A stretch of 9,899 bases of DNA, from the NCBI GenBank assembly GCA_007127385.1, contig SKZM01000144.1, positions 1 to 9,899 of the forward strand, written 5' to 3'. Each line of letters starts with the position of its first letter. Position 1 is the stretch's first letter. Under the pieces are notes generated by a model. The model searched no databases, was not told where the DNA came from, and saw only the letters and a program-made list of their open reading frames with translations. Both the position numbers and the translations under genes were made by a program. Source of the stretch: Methanosalsum sp. (GTDB lineage: Archaea; Halobacteriota; Methanosarcinia; Methanosarcinales; Methanosarcinaceae). This document shows positions 1 through 7,062 of the stretch, in pieces.

Positions 1-105
1 GATATCAATGAACTGTTCGTACAGTTTGGACAGAATATATGCAGACCTGTATCTCCAAAATGTGATATATGTGTACTGTGTAATATCTGTCCCAGGTTGT
101 TCTGA
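1..105 (+). CDS. nth: Endonuclease III-like DNA glycosylase, C-terminal end (partial)
   Basis: Only the last 34 codons are present, entering in frame at base 1 and ending with TGA at 103-105. The fragment carries the pattern C-x6-C-x2-C-x5-C (first Cys at bases 40-42, then CDIC and a final CNIC), which is the four-cysteine 4Fe-4S loop at the C-terminus of endonuclease III/MutY-type glycosylases. One extra Cys lies between the third and fourth ligands. Family enzymes remove oxidised pyrimidines and nick abasic sites in base excision repair. The catalytic Lys and Asp lie upstream, outside the window, so the subtype (endonuclease III or a MutY relative) cannot be settled. The short remainder after the last Cys (PRLF) fits endonuclease III better than MutY, which has a further domain. 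Confidence 0.8.
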   Translation, partial: DINELFVQFGQNICRPVSPKCDICVLCNICPRLF

Positions 106-229
106 AAATATATGTTCAATATAAAATCTAATATATGATGATTATATTCTTAGGAACCAATCCATTAAATTTGGCTATTAAGTAATCAGGATAAAATTAA
201 ATAGAGTTATAAAATCAGGATGAATAAAT
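106..229 (+). promoter_or_regulatory. AT-rich leader and probable promoter region of fae-hps
   Basis: This 124-base gap between the glycosylase and fae-hps is very AT-rich and has several TATA-like stretches: around 117-124 (caatataa), 164-170 (attaaat) and 196-202 (attaaat). The second would place transcription start near 190-196 and give a leader of about 35 bases. The first and third are also possible, so no single box is assigned. A 9-base direct repeat AATCAGGAT occurs at 184-192 and 213-221, the second copy supplying the AGGAT part of a plausible ribosome binding site for the ATG at 230. No small gene or RNA is apparent. Confidence 0.4.
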
Positions 230-1408
230 ATGTTATTGATAGGTGAAGCTTTAATTGGCGAGGGATCAGAACTCGCGCACATTGACCTTATGGCTGGCGA
301 TAAAGCCGGTCCTGTGGGTCAGGCATTTGCAAACGGGATGACGCAACTATCTGCAGGACATACCCCTCTGCTTTCGGTTATCCGTCCAAATCTCCTTACA
401 AAACCAACAACCCTTATTGTTCCAAAGGTTACTGTGAAGAACATGGAACAGGCCTCGCAGATATTTGGCCCTGCCCAGGCAGCGGTCGCCAAGGCAGTTG
501 CAGACAGTGTTGAAGAGGGTGTTATTCCAAAGGACCAGGCTGAAGATCTTGTAATTGTGGCAAGCGTTTTCATTCACCCTGATGCATCAGATTATAATCG
601 TATTTACAGATATAACTACGGTGCAACAAAACTTGCACTGAAGAGAGCTTTTGATGCTTTCCCGGATGTTGATACTGTTCTGCATGAAAAGGACAGGGCA
701 GCACATGCTGTTATGGGATTCAAGGTTTCCAGACTATGGGATCCTCCATACCTTCAGGTTGCACTGGATAACCCTAACATAGATGCAATTCTTGGTGTAA
801 TCAGACAGCTTCCAAAGAGCGATCATCTGATACTGGAAGCAGGTACTCCCCTGATCAAGCGCTATGGTGTTGATGTTATATCCAGAATACGGGAAGTCAA
901 ACCAGATTCATTTATTGTTGCTGATCTTAAAACTCTGGATACAGGTAACCTGGAAGCCCGCATGGTTGCAGATTCAACAGCTGACGCTATTGTGGTCTCT
1001 GCCCTGGCTCCGGTTCCAACACTTAACAAAGCTATCAATGAAGCTCATAAGACCGGTATATATGCAGTAATGGATACCCTCAATCATCCGGACCCTCTCT
1101 CTGTCCTCAAACAGCTTGATGAACTACCTGATGTTGTCGAACTTCACAGAGCAATTGATGTGGAAGATACAGAACATGCCTGGGGCAGTATTGAAGAGAT
1201 CAAGAAATTATCTCCGAAAATACTGATTGCAGTTGCAGGCGGTATAAGGGCACACACCATTCCTGCAGCACTGAAGGCAGGTGCTGATATTCTGGTCGTT
1301 GGAAGGGCAATTACCAATGCCAAGGATGTCCGACAGGCTGCTGAAAATTTCATTGAGGGTCTGAATAAACCTGAAATAGATCAGTTCAGGGTAATGACAG
1401 ACTTTTAA
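230..1408 (+). CDS. fae-hps: Bifunctional formaldehyde-activating enzyme / 3-hexulose-6-phosphate synthase
   Basis: This 392-residue protein is a fusion of two enzymes. Residues 1-165 or so are Fae, which condenses formaldehyde with tetrahydromethanopterin (sarcinapterin) to methylene-H4MPT. It has the family start GEALIGEG and the conserved His17 (AHID) proposed as the catalytic residue. Residues about 170-392 are Hps, a beta/alpha barrel of the orotidine decarboxylase superfamily: LQVALDNPN near 175-183, the metal and substrate motif D232-x-K234-x-x-D237, E203, H306, and phosphate-binding loops AGGIR (336-340) and VGRA (357-360). In methanogens the fusion is thought to work in the direction ribulose-5-phosphate plus formaldehyde, supplying pentose phosphates and capturing the formaldehyde. 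The ATG at 230 follows AGGATGA; an ATG at 220 is out of frame and stops at once. tpiA follows after 50 bases with a terminator-like hairpin between. Length and both active sites look intact. Confidence 0.96.
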   Translation: MLLIGEALIGEGSELAHIDLMAGDKAGPVGQAFANGMTQLSAGHTPLLSVIRPNLLTKPTTLIVPKVTVKNMEQASQIFGPAQAAVAKAVADSVEEGVIPKDQAEDLVIVASVFIHPDASDYNRIYRYNYGATKLALKRAFDAFPDVDTVLHEKDRAAHAVMGFKVSRLWDPPYLQVALDNPNIDAILGVIRQLPKSDHLILEAGTPLIKRYGVDVISRIREVKPDSFIVADLKTLDTGNLEARMVADSTADAIVVSALAPVPTLNKAINEAHKTGIYAVMDTLNHPDPLSVLKQLDELPDVVELHRAIDVEDTEHAWGSIEEIKKLSPKILIAVAGGIRAHTIPAALKAGADILVVGRAITNAKDVRQAAENFIEGLNKPEIDQFRVMTDF

Positions 1409-1409
1409 G

Positions 1410-1442
1410 GTATGGGCTACATATAGTCCCATACTTTATTTT
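1410..1442 (+). terminator. Hairpin with U-rich tail between fae-hps and tpiA
   Basis: GTATGGG at 1410-1416 pairs perfectly with CCCATAC at 1428-1434. An inner CTA/TAG pair (1417-1419 with 1424-1426) extends the stem to ten pairs with one bulged T at 1427 and a CATA loop. TTTATTTT follows at 1435-1442. It begins one base after the fae-hps stop codon and ends just before the tpiA ribosome binding site. It may end most fae-hps transcripts, act as a partial terminator that lowers tpiA expression, or mark a 3' processing site. Archaeal termination relies mostly on the U tract, so the stem itself may serve stability. Confidence 0.65.
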
Positions 1443-1443
1443 C

Positions 1444-1450
1444 AAGGAGG
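1444..1450 (+). promoter_or_regulatory. Strong ribosome binding site of tpiA
   Basis: AAGGAGG at 1444-1450 is a near-perfect match to the 16S rRNA tail and lies 8 bases before the ATG at 1459. It fixes the tpiA start and is the strongest Shine-Dalgarno sequence I see in this window. It lies immediately behind the hairpin and U tract at 1410-1442, so tpiA translation starts independently of fae-hps. Confidence 0.85.
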
Positions 1451-1458
1451 GTCTACAA

Positions 1459-2127
1459 ATGGGTTCACCACTGATTGTTGTAAATTTTAAAACTTATTTA
1501 GAAGGGACAGGAGAAAGGTCCGTGGAGATTGCACGTGCCTGCAGAGACGTTGCAGAGGGTTCTGGTGTGGATATAGCGGTTGCACCCCAGATATGCGATA
1601 TATATCGGGTGGCATCCATGGTTGATATTCCGGTCTATTCCCAGCATGTAGATGGTATTGGGGCAGGAAGTTTTACAGGTCATGCTTTTGCTCCTGCTAT
1701 CAAGGAAGCAGGTGCATCAGGAACACTGATTAACCATTCAGAAAACCGTCTCACTCTTGCAGACATTGAAGCTGCGATCCAAGCATCAAAGGCAGTCGGA
1801 CTTAAGACAATTGTATGTACCAACAACATACCTACAAGTGCAGCAGCAGCAACCCTGTCTCCTGATTATGTGGCAGTGGAGCCTCCTGAGCTGATAGGTA
1901 GTGGAATACCGGTATCTGAAGCTGATCCTGATGTGGTCAAGGGATCGGTGGAAGCTGTAATGAACATAGATTCCGGGGTAAATGTACTGTGTGGTGCGGG
2001 AATATCTAAAGGCAAGGACTTAAAGGCAGCTCTTGATCTTGGTTCTAAGGGTGTTTTGCTGGCATCGGGCATTGTGAAATCAGCAGATCCCAGATCAGCC
2101 ATGGAAGATTTGATAAGTCTGATCTAA
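1459..2127 (+). CDS. tpiA: Triosephosphate isomerase
   Basis: This enzyme interconverts dihydroxyacetone phosphate and glyceraldehyde-3-phosphate in gluconeogenesis and glycolysis. The 222-residue length is typical of the compact archaeal form, shorter than the roughly 250 residues of bacterial and eukaryotic enzymes. The active-site set is complete: N9 and K11 in VVNFKTY, the electrophilic H93 in INHSE, and the catalytic base E141 in VAVEPPELIGSG. Phosphate-binding loops are visible at CGAGISKGKD (178-187) and GVLLASG (198-204). The start is set by AAGGAGG eight bases upstream. It follows fae-hps on the same strand and faces tyrA with only 17 bases between the two stop codons. Its product pool also feeds the deoxy-keto-hexose phosphate used by the aromatic operon, although that link is inference. 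Confidence 0.97.
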   Translation: MGSPLIVVNFKTYLEGTGERSVEIARACRDVAEGSGVDIAVAPQICDIYRVASMVDIPVYSQHVDGIGAGSFTGHAFAPAIKEAGASGTLINHSENRLTLADIEAAIQASKAVGLKTIVCTNNIPTSAAAATLSPDYVAVEPPELIGSGIPVSEADPDVVKGSVEAVMNIDSGVNVLCGAGISKGKDLKAALDLGSKGVLLASGIVKSADPRSAMEDLISLI

Positions 2128-2151
2128 AGAAGTTAACAGAGGGATCAGCTT
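2115..2151. terminator. Imperfect stem spanning the tpiA and tyrA stop codons
   Basis: CTGATC at 2119-2124 pairs with GATCAG at 2143-2148. AAG (2115-2117) with CTT (2149-2151) adds three more pairs past a bulged T. The 18-base loop holds the whole gap between the two convergent stop codons. It could fold in either transcript and protect both 3' ends. There is no clear U tract on either side, so its role as a terminator is doubtful. Confidence 0.3.
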
Positions 2152-3476
2152 CTCAGTTTACACCCCAGGCCTTCCAGAAGATCCCTTATATTATTCTGTA
2201 CTTTCCCGGGCTCAAGGTCTCCCAGAATGGTAATTCTGTATGCAACGCTTAACAGATCCGTATCCTTAAGACCGGTATAAGTATCGATGATATTGATTGC
2301 AATAATTCCTTCAATACCGGATATAACAGTACTTATTGTTGCTGGATCTGCACCTGGAGGTATCAGTACTGAAATATCTCTCCTTAAGTGCTGAATATTC
2401 TCCTTTTTCCACTCAAGGAGTTCATTGTCTGTCAGAAGCCTGATGTTTTCTATTTTCAGCTTGATCTCTTTTTTGCCCTTTAAAAGTATAATTTCTCTTG
2501 GTGTTACTTTTTTTACAATACCCACATGTGTTATATTGGAGTAGAGGTGCAAGAAACCTTTTTCTTTTCCAAGCGAGTCAATGATTTTATCAAATTCAGA
2601 TATTTTTGAACTGATAAGTTTATCAGACCGTCGCAGTGCAGATGAGGTATCTCCAAAATGGGTAGCTGCAGCTTTCATATTTTGAGTGAAGGCTTCCATG
2701 TCATGCCGGCGTACAATATCCGATATATGGCGACATTGTTCTATGAACGCCTCATGTACCCTCAGTACCTCTGGATTTTCCATCTGTATCATTGCATAGA
2801 GATAAGGGTTCTGATCAAGTATCCTGCCAACAAAATCTACCATGATCTCATAGACCGGGCTCATGAACCTGCGTGATCTGGCTACATCAAAATCGATCTG
2901 CATGAAAGTTGTTCCAATTGCAATATATGCAAAATGGGTCAGTCCCTGGATAACAGATACCATCCCGTCATGCTCCCCGGCATCAACTATTTCAATATGG
3001 GCTCCATTTTCCTCAAAGACCGATCTTATAAATGGGTGCCATTTTCTGCAGCGTTTAGTGGGTGGTGTTAATATTATTATCTGTCCGTGAAGACTGGATA
3101 CTGATGGTCCGAACATGGGATGTGATCCAATAACTTCGACACCTGGCGGAGCATGTCTGAGCATTGCTTCCATTGGCTTTACTTTAAGAGATGTAAAATC
3201 CATAAGAAGACTGCCGCTTTTCATTTTTGGTGCCGTTTGAGCTATCATCTTTTCTGTTATATTGATCGGCACTGAAATAATCACAATATCACTTTCAGCA
3301 ACAGCACTATCCAGATCCATTGCAAATCTGACTCCCATCTTTTCTGCAATATCAACTCTCTGGCTCTTGCCCCAGACCGTAACATTAAATCCATTTCTTT
3401 TAAAAAAAGGGGCGAACCACTGTCCCATTTCACCGGTACCTCCGATGATGAGAACTTCCAGTTCCCTGCAACTCAA
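2145..3476 (-). CDS. tyrA: Prephenate dehydrogenase with C-terminal FDX-ACB-like domain
   Basis: TyrA oxidatively decarboxylates prephenate to 4-hydroxyphenylpyruvate, the tyrosine-specific step. In the 443 residues, an N-terminal Rossmann domain shows IIGGTGEMGQW (10-20). The catalytic region has GSHPMFGP (117-124) and QGLTHF (177-182), matching the conserved His motifs of the family. A helical dehydrogenase domain runs to about residue 300. A small beta-rich stretch (about 305-350) follows, then residues about 364-442 with RRDISVLIP, IIDTY, SVAYRI and GCKLR in the order seen in the FDX-ACB domain of PheRS beta. No chorismate mutase domain is present. The start is TTG at 3476, overlapping the aroE stop by four bases (TTGA) with GAGGGG eight bases upstream. 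The next in-frame ATG falls inside the nucleotide-binding loop and cannot be the start. This is the last gene of the aromatic operon. Confidence 0.93.
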   Translation of the reverse strand: MSCRELEVLIIGGTGEMGQWFAPFFKRNGFNVTVWGKSQRVDIAEKMGVRFAMDLDSAVAESDIVIISVPINITEKMIAQTAPKMKSGSLLMDFTSLKVKPMEAMLRHAPPGVEVIGSHPMFGPSVSSLHGQIIILTPPTKRCRKWHPFIRSVFEENGAHIEIVDAGEHDGMVSVIQGLTHFAYIAIGTTFMQIDFDVARSRRFMSPVYEIMVDFVGRILDQNPYLYAMIQMENPEVLRVHEAFIEQCRHISDIVRRHDMEAFTQNMKAAATHFGDTSSALRRSDKLISSKISEFDKIIDSLGKEKGFLHLYSNITHVGIVKKVTPREIILLKGKKEIKLKIENIRLLTDNELLEWKKENIQHLRRDISVLIPPGADPATISTVISGIEGIIAINIIDTYTGLKDTDLLSVAYRITILGDLEPGKVQNNIRDLLEGLGCKLRS

Positions 3477-4294
3477 CGTCCCAGCCCCTCAAGAACTGCT
3501 TGCTTCATTACATTCACAGGTGGCCTGATATCTGTCCAGATCTCAAACGCCTCAGCTCCCTGGTACACCAGCATCATGACACCATTAATAGCATTTGAAC
3601 CTGCTTTTTTTGCTTCTTTTAGCAGTCTTGTTTCAAGGGGGTTGTATACAATATCAAAAACGGTAAGATCAGGATGCATCATATCTGCTGTGGCGATCGT
3701 ATTATCAATTGCAGGATACATCCCTACAGTTGTTGAATTGATCAGTATGTCTGCTTCTTTGATAAGGGACTTGAGATCATCCAGTCCTGTTCCTCTGGCA
3801 CTGCCTACTCCACTGACCTCTTCTGCAAGTTTGAATGCACGCTCTGGTGTACGGTTTACTATGGTGACATGTGAACCTTCAGACGCCAGCTGGAAACTGA
3901 TGGCTCTTGCAGCTCCTCCTGCCCCTACAACCAGTACACTGGCATCCCTGACTTCAATGCCTGAATCCATGAGTGTACGCAGTGCTCCGATACCATCTGT
4001 ATTGTAGCCAGTAATCCCGTCCCTGAAATCAATTGTGTTGACTGCACCGATCTTTGCTGCAAGGGGATCAGGTTTGATAAATTCCAGGGCTTTTTCTTTG
4101 TGAGGTACAGTAAGATTTATTCCTCCAAATCCCATGGCCTTTGCACCATAGATCGCATCCCTAAGATCGCCAGATTTTACCTGGAACGCATGGTACACAC
4201 CATTGAATCCAAGTTCCAGCATTGCAGCATTGTGCATCATGGGTGAGAGTGAGTGTTTAACAGGATCTCCAAAGACTGCAAATATCTTCATCAC
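3473..4294 (-). CDS. aroE: Shikimate dehydrogenase
   Basis: AroE reduces 3-dehydroshikimate to shikimate with NADPH. The 273-residue protein has the substrate-binding segment SLSP (15-18), NLTVPHK with catalytic K66, and NTDGIGA with catalytic D100. It also has the glycine-rich cofactor loop GAGGAAR (124-130), NRT (147-149) typical of NADP preference, and Q245 in LVYQGAEAF. These mark a true AroE rather than a quinate/shikimate paralogue. The first codon could be GTG at 4294, overlapping the aroD stop by four bases (GTGA), or the ATG directly after it at 4291. GGAGATGAT at 4306-4298 could serve either, with slightly better spacing for ATG. tyrA overlaps its 3' end by four bases, consistent with translational coupling. 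Confidence 0.96.
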   Translation of the reverse strand: MMKIFAVFGDPVKHSLSPMMHNAAMLELGFNGVYHAFQVKSGDLRDAIYGAKAMGFGGINLTVPHKEKALEFIKPDPLAAKIGAVNTIDFRDGITGYNTDGIGALRTLMDSGIEVRDASVLVVGAGGAARAISFQLASEGSHVTIVNRTPERAFKLAEEVSGVGSARGTGLDDLKSLIKEADILINSTTVGMYPAIDNTIATADMMHPDLTVFDIVYNPLETRLLKEAKKAGSNAINGVMMLVYQGAEAFEIWTDIRPPVNVMKQAVLEGLGR

Positions 4295-5013
4295 AGTATC
4301 ATCTCCATTGTGGATCTCAATTCATCAATGCGCATCTGACCCGGTGCAGTGGGACTGTCCACGTACCCGTATGTCAGAACAGAACCATAGAATGGTGCAA
4401 TTACTCTCGTATGTTTTCCGATCTTGCCCATTGATATTGTGCAGACAGGTTTCTGCGAGTTAAGGGTAACCTGAAGAAGATCAAGAACATCCTTTTTTGA
4501 TCCCGGAGTCACTGCAATCTTGGCAATGTCCGCACCCACGGAAAATGCACTGTCAATGACCTCGTCCATTCTGGCTGTATCAGGAGTTGAACTGAAGTTA
4601 TGATATGATATGATTGCTGTACAATTGTTATCCTTTGTCATTTCAATTGCACTGGAAAGGATTGTTTTATCAGTTGAAAGTTCAATATCGATTGCATCTA
4701 CATATGGTGCCACATTCTCAAGCAGTTCAATTCTTTTCTGTTCACTGCCATTCCACTTACCACCATCAGTCTGTATCCGATTGGTTGCAATACATTGTAG
4801 TCCTGTATCCAATTTGATCATGTGGATCAGCTCAATGAGATCATCCGGTATGGGATCTTCTATCAGATCAATGCGCAATTCTATAATATCAGCTCCCATA
4901 TCCATTGCCTTGATCGAATCCTCATATGTATTATCTGCAACGGATGCAACAATTGCGGTAAAGTTTGATGAATCAGGACCTATTATGGATATCATATCTG
5001 TCATCCTGGTCAT
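4291..5013 (-). CDS. aroD: 3-Dehydroquinate dehydratase, type I
   Basis: This type I (Schiff-base) dehydroquinase dehydrates 3-dehydroquinate to 3-dehydroshikimate. Of 240 residues, the recognisable motifs are ELRID (45-49, substrate-binding Glu and Arg), SYHNF with the general acid/base H138, and AKIAV with the Schiff-base lysine K165. The C-terminal substrate loop TYGYVDSPTAPGQM ends near residue 227. It lies between dehydroquinate synthase II and aroE, the exact pathway order. The ATG at 5013 overlaps the upstream stop by four bases (ATGA). Two further in-frame ATGs follow at codons 4 and 7; the one at codon 7 has AGGATGA five bases before it, so the real protein may start at MISIIG. No truncation is seen. 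Confidence 0.96.
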   Translation of the reverse strand: MTRMTDMISIIGPDSSNFTAIVASVADNTYEDSIKAMDMGADIIELRIDLIEDPIPDDLIELIHMIKLDTGLQCIATNRIQTDGGKWNGSEQKRIELLENVAPYVDAIDIELSTDKTILSSAIEMTKDNNCTAIISYHNFSSTPDTARMDEVIDSAFSVGADIAKIAVTPGSKKDVLDLLQVTLNSQKPVCTISMGKIGKHTRVIAPFYGSVLTYGYVDSPTAPGQMRIDELRSTMEMIL

Positions 5014-6152
5014 TTTTCAATTATTGATTCCTCGATCTTCATTCCAAAATGCCTGCCAGAATCTTCCACGTATACCATCACTTCATCCCCTTTCTTAAGT
5101 TCGGCAACTGAGATGGACCTTCCATCCTTTCCCACGAGTTTGATTGTCTCTGCATTCTGAATTATGGTTTTTATAACCTTTTCATCAACCTCTGCTTCTA
5201 CAAGCATCAATGGACGTTTTTCTATCTTCACCCTGCCAACAACACCTTCTCTAAGATTTCCTTCATGATCCACAATTGTTACCCTGTCTCCGCCTTCAAT
5301 CTCCGAAAGATATCGTGTTCTGTCTCCAATTCTTACATAGGCATGTACTGCACCTGCATTTACCCTGAATGGCCTTGAAGCTACATAGGGGCTTTCTTCG
5401 GATTCAGACTGAATCAAAAACAGTCCCTCTGACTGGGATCCGACAAGCATTCCTTCACCAGGTTTCATCAGATTGCAGGTATCCACGCATACTCTGTCTC
5501 CCATTCCGACAGGTTCCACTCTTCTTATCAGTGCTGGTTTCAGTTCTAACCTGCCAGCACTTACCTTTTCTGCCATTGATACTGTATTTTTGATCTGATC
5601 AGGGTTGTCTGTGTCCAGCAAGACTCCATCGGCACCATGCTCCATGGTTTCAAATGCAAGTTTTGCTTCTTCCCAATCCTTGACGCCTGATATTATTGAA
5701 ACGTTCTTCTCATGCAGACCTGCTATAAGGTTCTCCAGGGGAATTACCTTCCAGTCAGTTCCTATGACTATGATATAGTCGCATACCTCTCCCAGCTCGG
5801 CTGCAAACATTTCATACTGCTTATCCCTAATTATCACATATCCTGCAACTTTTATTCCTTTTTCCCTGAGCCTGGCTGCATTACTTATATCAAGTGAACC
5901 GGAGAAATCCGCTGGAAGGGGTCTTGTTCCGTCGCCTTCACTGTTTTTTCCTATCACCACAATATCTGCATTCTCTTTTGTATCACTCCCAAAAGCAGCT
6001 ATTCTGATATCTCCAAGCTCCCTGACCTTATCCACATCCCGTGCATCGACAAGTACACAGTCAACACCCGATTCAAGTCCGGTTGTTATTCTGGACTTAC
6101 GGGTCTCCCATCTGTCACCATCAGCTTTTATCCACACTTCTTTATTGTTCAT
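5010..6152 (-). CDS. aroB': 3-Dehydroquinate synthase II (archaeal)
   Basis: This is the archaeal dehydroquinate synthase, related to the Methanocaldococcus MJ1249 family and unlike bacterial AroB. It performs NAD-dependent oxidative deamination of 2-amino-3,7-dideoxyheptulosonate, then cyclises it to 3-dehydroquinate. The 380-residue length is full size. Residues 1-195 look like an alpha/beta domain with VWIKADGD at the start. The conserved C-terminal half has RRVEPVGMGDRVCVDTC (210-226), GEGMLVGSQSEGLFL (232-246) and RPFRVNAGAVHAYV (260-273). It is preceded by the ADH synthase gene, whose product is its substrate, at a distance of 47 bases. The ATG at 6152 has GAGG twelve bases upstream, a rather long spacing. 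Its stop overlaps the aroD start. Confidence 0.95.
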   Translation of the reverse strand: MNNKEVWIKADGDRWETRKSRITTGLESGVDCVLVDARDVDKVRELGDIRIAAFGSDTKENADIVVIGKNSEGDGTRPLPADFSGSLDISNAARLREKGIKVAGYVIIRDKQYEMFAAELGEVCDYIIVIGTDWKVIPLENLIAGLHEKNVSIISGVKDWEEAKLAFETMEHGADGVLLDTDNPDQIKNTVSMAEKVSAGRLELKPALIRRVEPVGMGDRVCVDTCNLMKPGEGMLVGSQSEGLFLIQSESEESPYVASRPFRVNAGAVHAYVRIGDRTRYLSEIEGGDRVTIVDHEGNLREGVVGRVKIEKRPLMLVEAEVDEKVIKTIIQNAETIKLVGKDGRSISVAELKKGDEVMVYVEDSGRHFGMKIEESIIEK

Positions 6153-6159
6153 ATGCTCA

Positions 6160-6196
6160 CAGAACCTCTATTTTTTAGCAAATATAGATGTTTCTG
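6160..6196 (-). other. Possible A/U-rich hairpin between ADH synthase and dehydroquinate synthase II genes
   Basis: In the 47-base gap, CAGAA (6160-6164) can pair with TTCTG (6192-6196). Inside that, CTAT (6168-6171) pairs with ATAG (6184-6187) and TTT (6173-6175) with AAA (6180-6182) around a four-base loop. The internal loop holds part of the GAGG ribosome binding site of the downstream gene (complement of 6165-6168). The pairs are mostly A-U, so stability is modest. This is the only junction in the operon that is a gap and not an overlap. Confidence 0.25.
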
Positions 6197-6199
6197 GAA

Positions 6200-6997
6200 T
6201 CATATGAACATTTCCAGAGCCTCTTCAACGGAACTGTTCCTGTGAACGATCTGGCTGATGGCCTTTGCCATCTGGGTAGGATTTTGATGCTGGAATACAT
6301 TTCTTCCAATGGCAACGCCCCTAGCCCCAGAATCAATGGCACCCCTGACCATTTCCAGAAATTCCTGGTCAGTATTGGTCTTTGGTCCGCCTGCAATAAC
6401 TATCGGTACAGGGCACCCTTCTACAACCTGCCTGAACGAATCCGGATCCCCGGTGTAGAGTGTTTTGATCACATCGGATCCCAGTTCTGCACCTGCCCTT
6501 GCCACGTGTGCCACCAGTTCAGGATCATGGGGATTTACTATGTTCTTTCCACGGGGGTACATCATCGACAGGAGTGGCATTCCCCATTCATCACATTGCT
6601 GGGCTACAGCACCCAGTTTATGCAGTTGATAAGCTTCGGTCTCAGATCCGATATTGATGTGGATTGACACTGCATCTGCTCCCATCTGGACTGCTTCTTT
6701 TACAGTACAGACCTGAATTTTATTGTTTGGATCAGGCCCAAGTGATGTGGATGCACTCATGTGGACTATCAGTCCTACATCATGTCCATATCCTCTATGA
6801 CCATGGGTTATCATTCCTTTCTGCATCAGAACGGCATCTGCCCCACCATCAGCTACCTTATTGATAGACTCGGCTATATTTATCAGGCCATTTATAGGGC
6901 CGTCAGATATGCCATGATCCATTGGGATGATGAACATATTTCTGCTGTCCCGGTGCATTATTCGCTCTATTCTGATCTTTTTTCCTATTTCTGTCAT
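6200..6997 (-). CDS. aroA': 2-Amino-3,7-dideoxy-D-threo-hept-6-ulosonate (ADH) synthase
   Basis: This class I aldolase-like barrel of 265 residues belongs to the MJ0400 family. It joins L-aspartate semialdehyde to a unit derived from 6-deoxy-5-ketofructose-1-phosphate, the first step of the archaeal aromatic pathway that avoids erythrose-4-phosphate. Active-site residues expected of the family are visible: D27 in PMDHG, Y147 in MMYPRG, and the Schiff-base K178 in VIKTLYTGD. Phosphate-binding loops follow at GGPK (203-206) and GRNVFQH (231-237). A DhnA-type fructose-bisphosphate aldolase is the alternative for this fold, but the MDHG start and the dehydroquinate synthase II neighbour favour ADH synthase. 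It is the first gene of the operon. The ATG at 6997 has a weak GTGGGG eight bases upstream. A TATA-like box lies about 50-60 bases upstream. Confidence 0.93.
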   Translation of the reverse strand: MTEIGKKIRIERIMHRDSRNMFIIPMDHGISDGPINGLINIAESINKVADGGADAVLMQKGMITHGHRGYGHDVGLIVHMSASTSLGPDPNNKIQVCTVKEAVQMGADAVSIHINIGSETEAYQLHKLGAVAQQCDEWGMPLLSMMYPRGKNIVNPHDPELVAHVARAGAELGSDVIKTLYTGDPDSFRQVVEGCPVPIVIAGGPKTNTDQEFLEMVRGAIDSGARGVAIGRNVFQHQNPTQMAKAISQIVHRNSSVEEALEMFI

Positions 6998-7043
6998 AAT
7001 TTATGCCCCACAAAATCGTGTTACCATGTGACATAGTAGCACG

Positions 7044-7058
7044 ATAAATTATTTAAAA
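7044..7058 (-). promoter_or_regulatory. Probable TATA box of the aromatic operon
   Basis: On the minus strand the 138-base gap upstream of the ADH synthase gene contains TTTTAAATAATTTAT at 7058-7044, the best TATA-like element in the gap. Transcription would start roughly 25 bases downstream, near 7025-7030, giving a leader of about 30 bases. A five-base inverted repeat sits just upstream at 7063-7077. The rest of the gap (7078-7135) follows the stop codon of the KaiC-like gene and shows no strong U tract on that strand, so read-through from that gene into the operon is possible. Confidence 0.5.
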
Positions 7059-7062
7059 CTAT

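Noticed and set aside
157..174. CCAA...TTGG inverted repeat upstream of fae-hps
   Set aside because: Only four base pairs around a ten-base loop in AT-rich DNA, which is expected by chance.
3576..4007. A 143-codon open frame on the plus strand inside aroE
   Set aside because: It is a shadow of aroE, whose catalytic motifs and cofactor loop lie on the other strand; its Ser/Ala/Pro-rich product looks like an antisense translation.
4610..5098. A 162-codon open frame on the plus strand, antisense to aroD and the end of the dehydroquinate synthase gene
   Set aside because: The opposite strand encodes full, motif-complete enzymes here. The antisense product is Ser/Ile-rich with no recognisable domain and no ribosome binding site.
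6188..6667. A 159-codon open frame on the plus strand opposite the ADH synthase gene
   Set aside because: It covers the Schiff-base lysine and phosphate loops of ADH synthase in antisense and has no coherent domain of its own.
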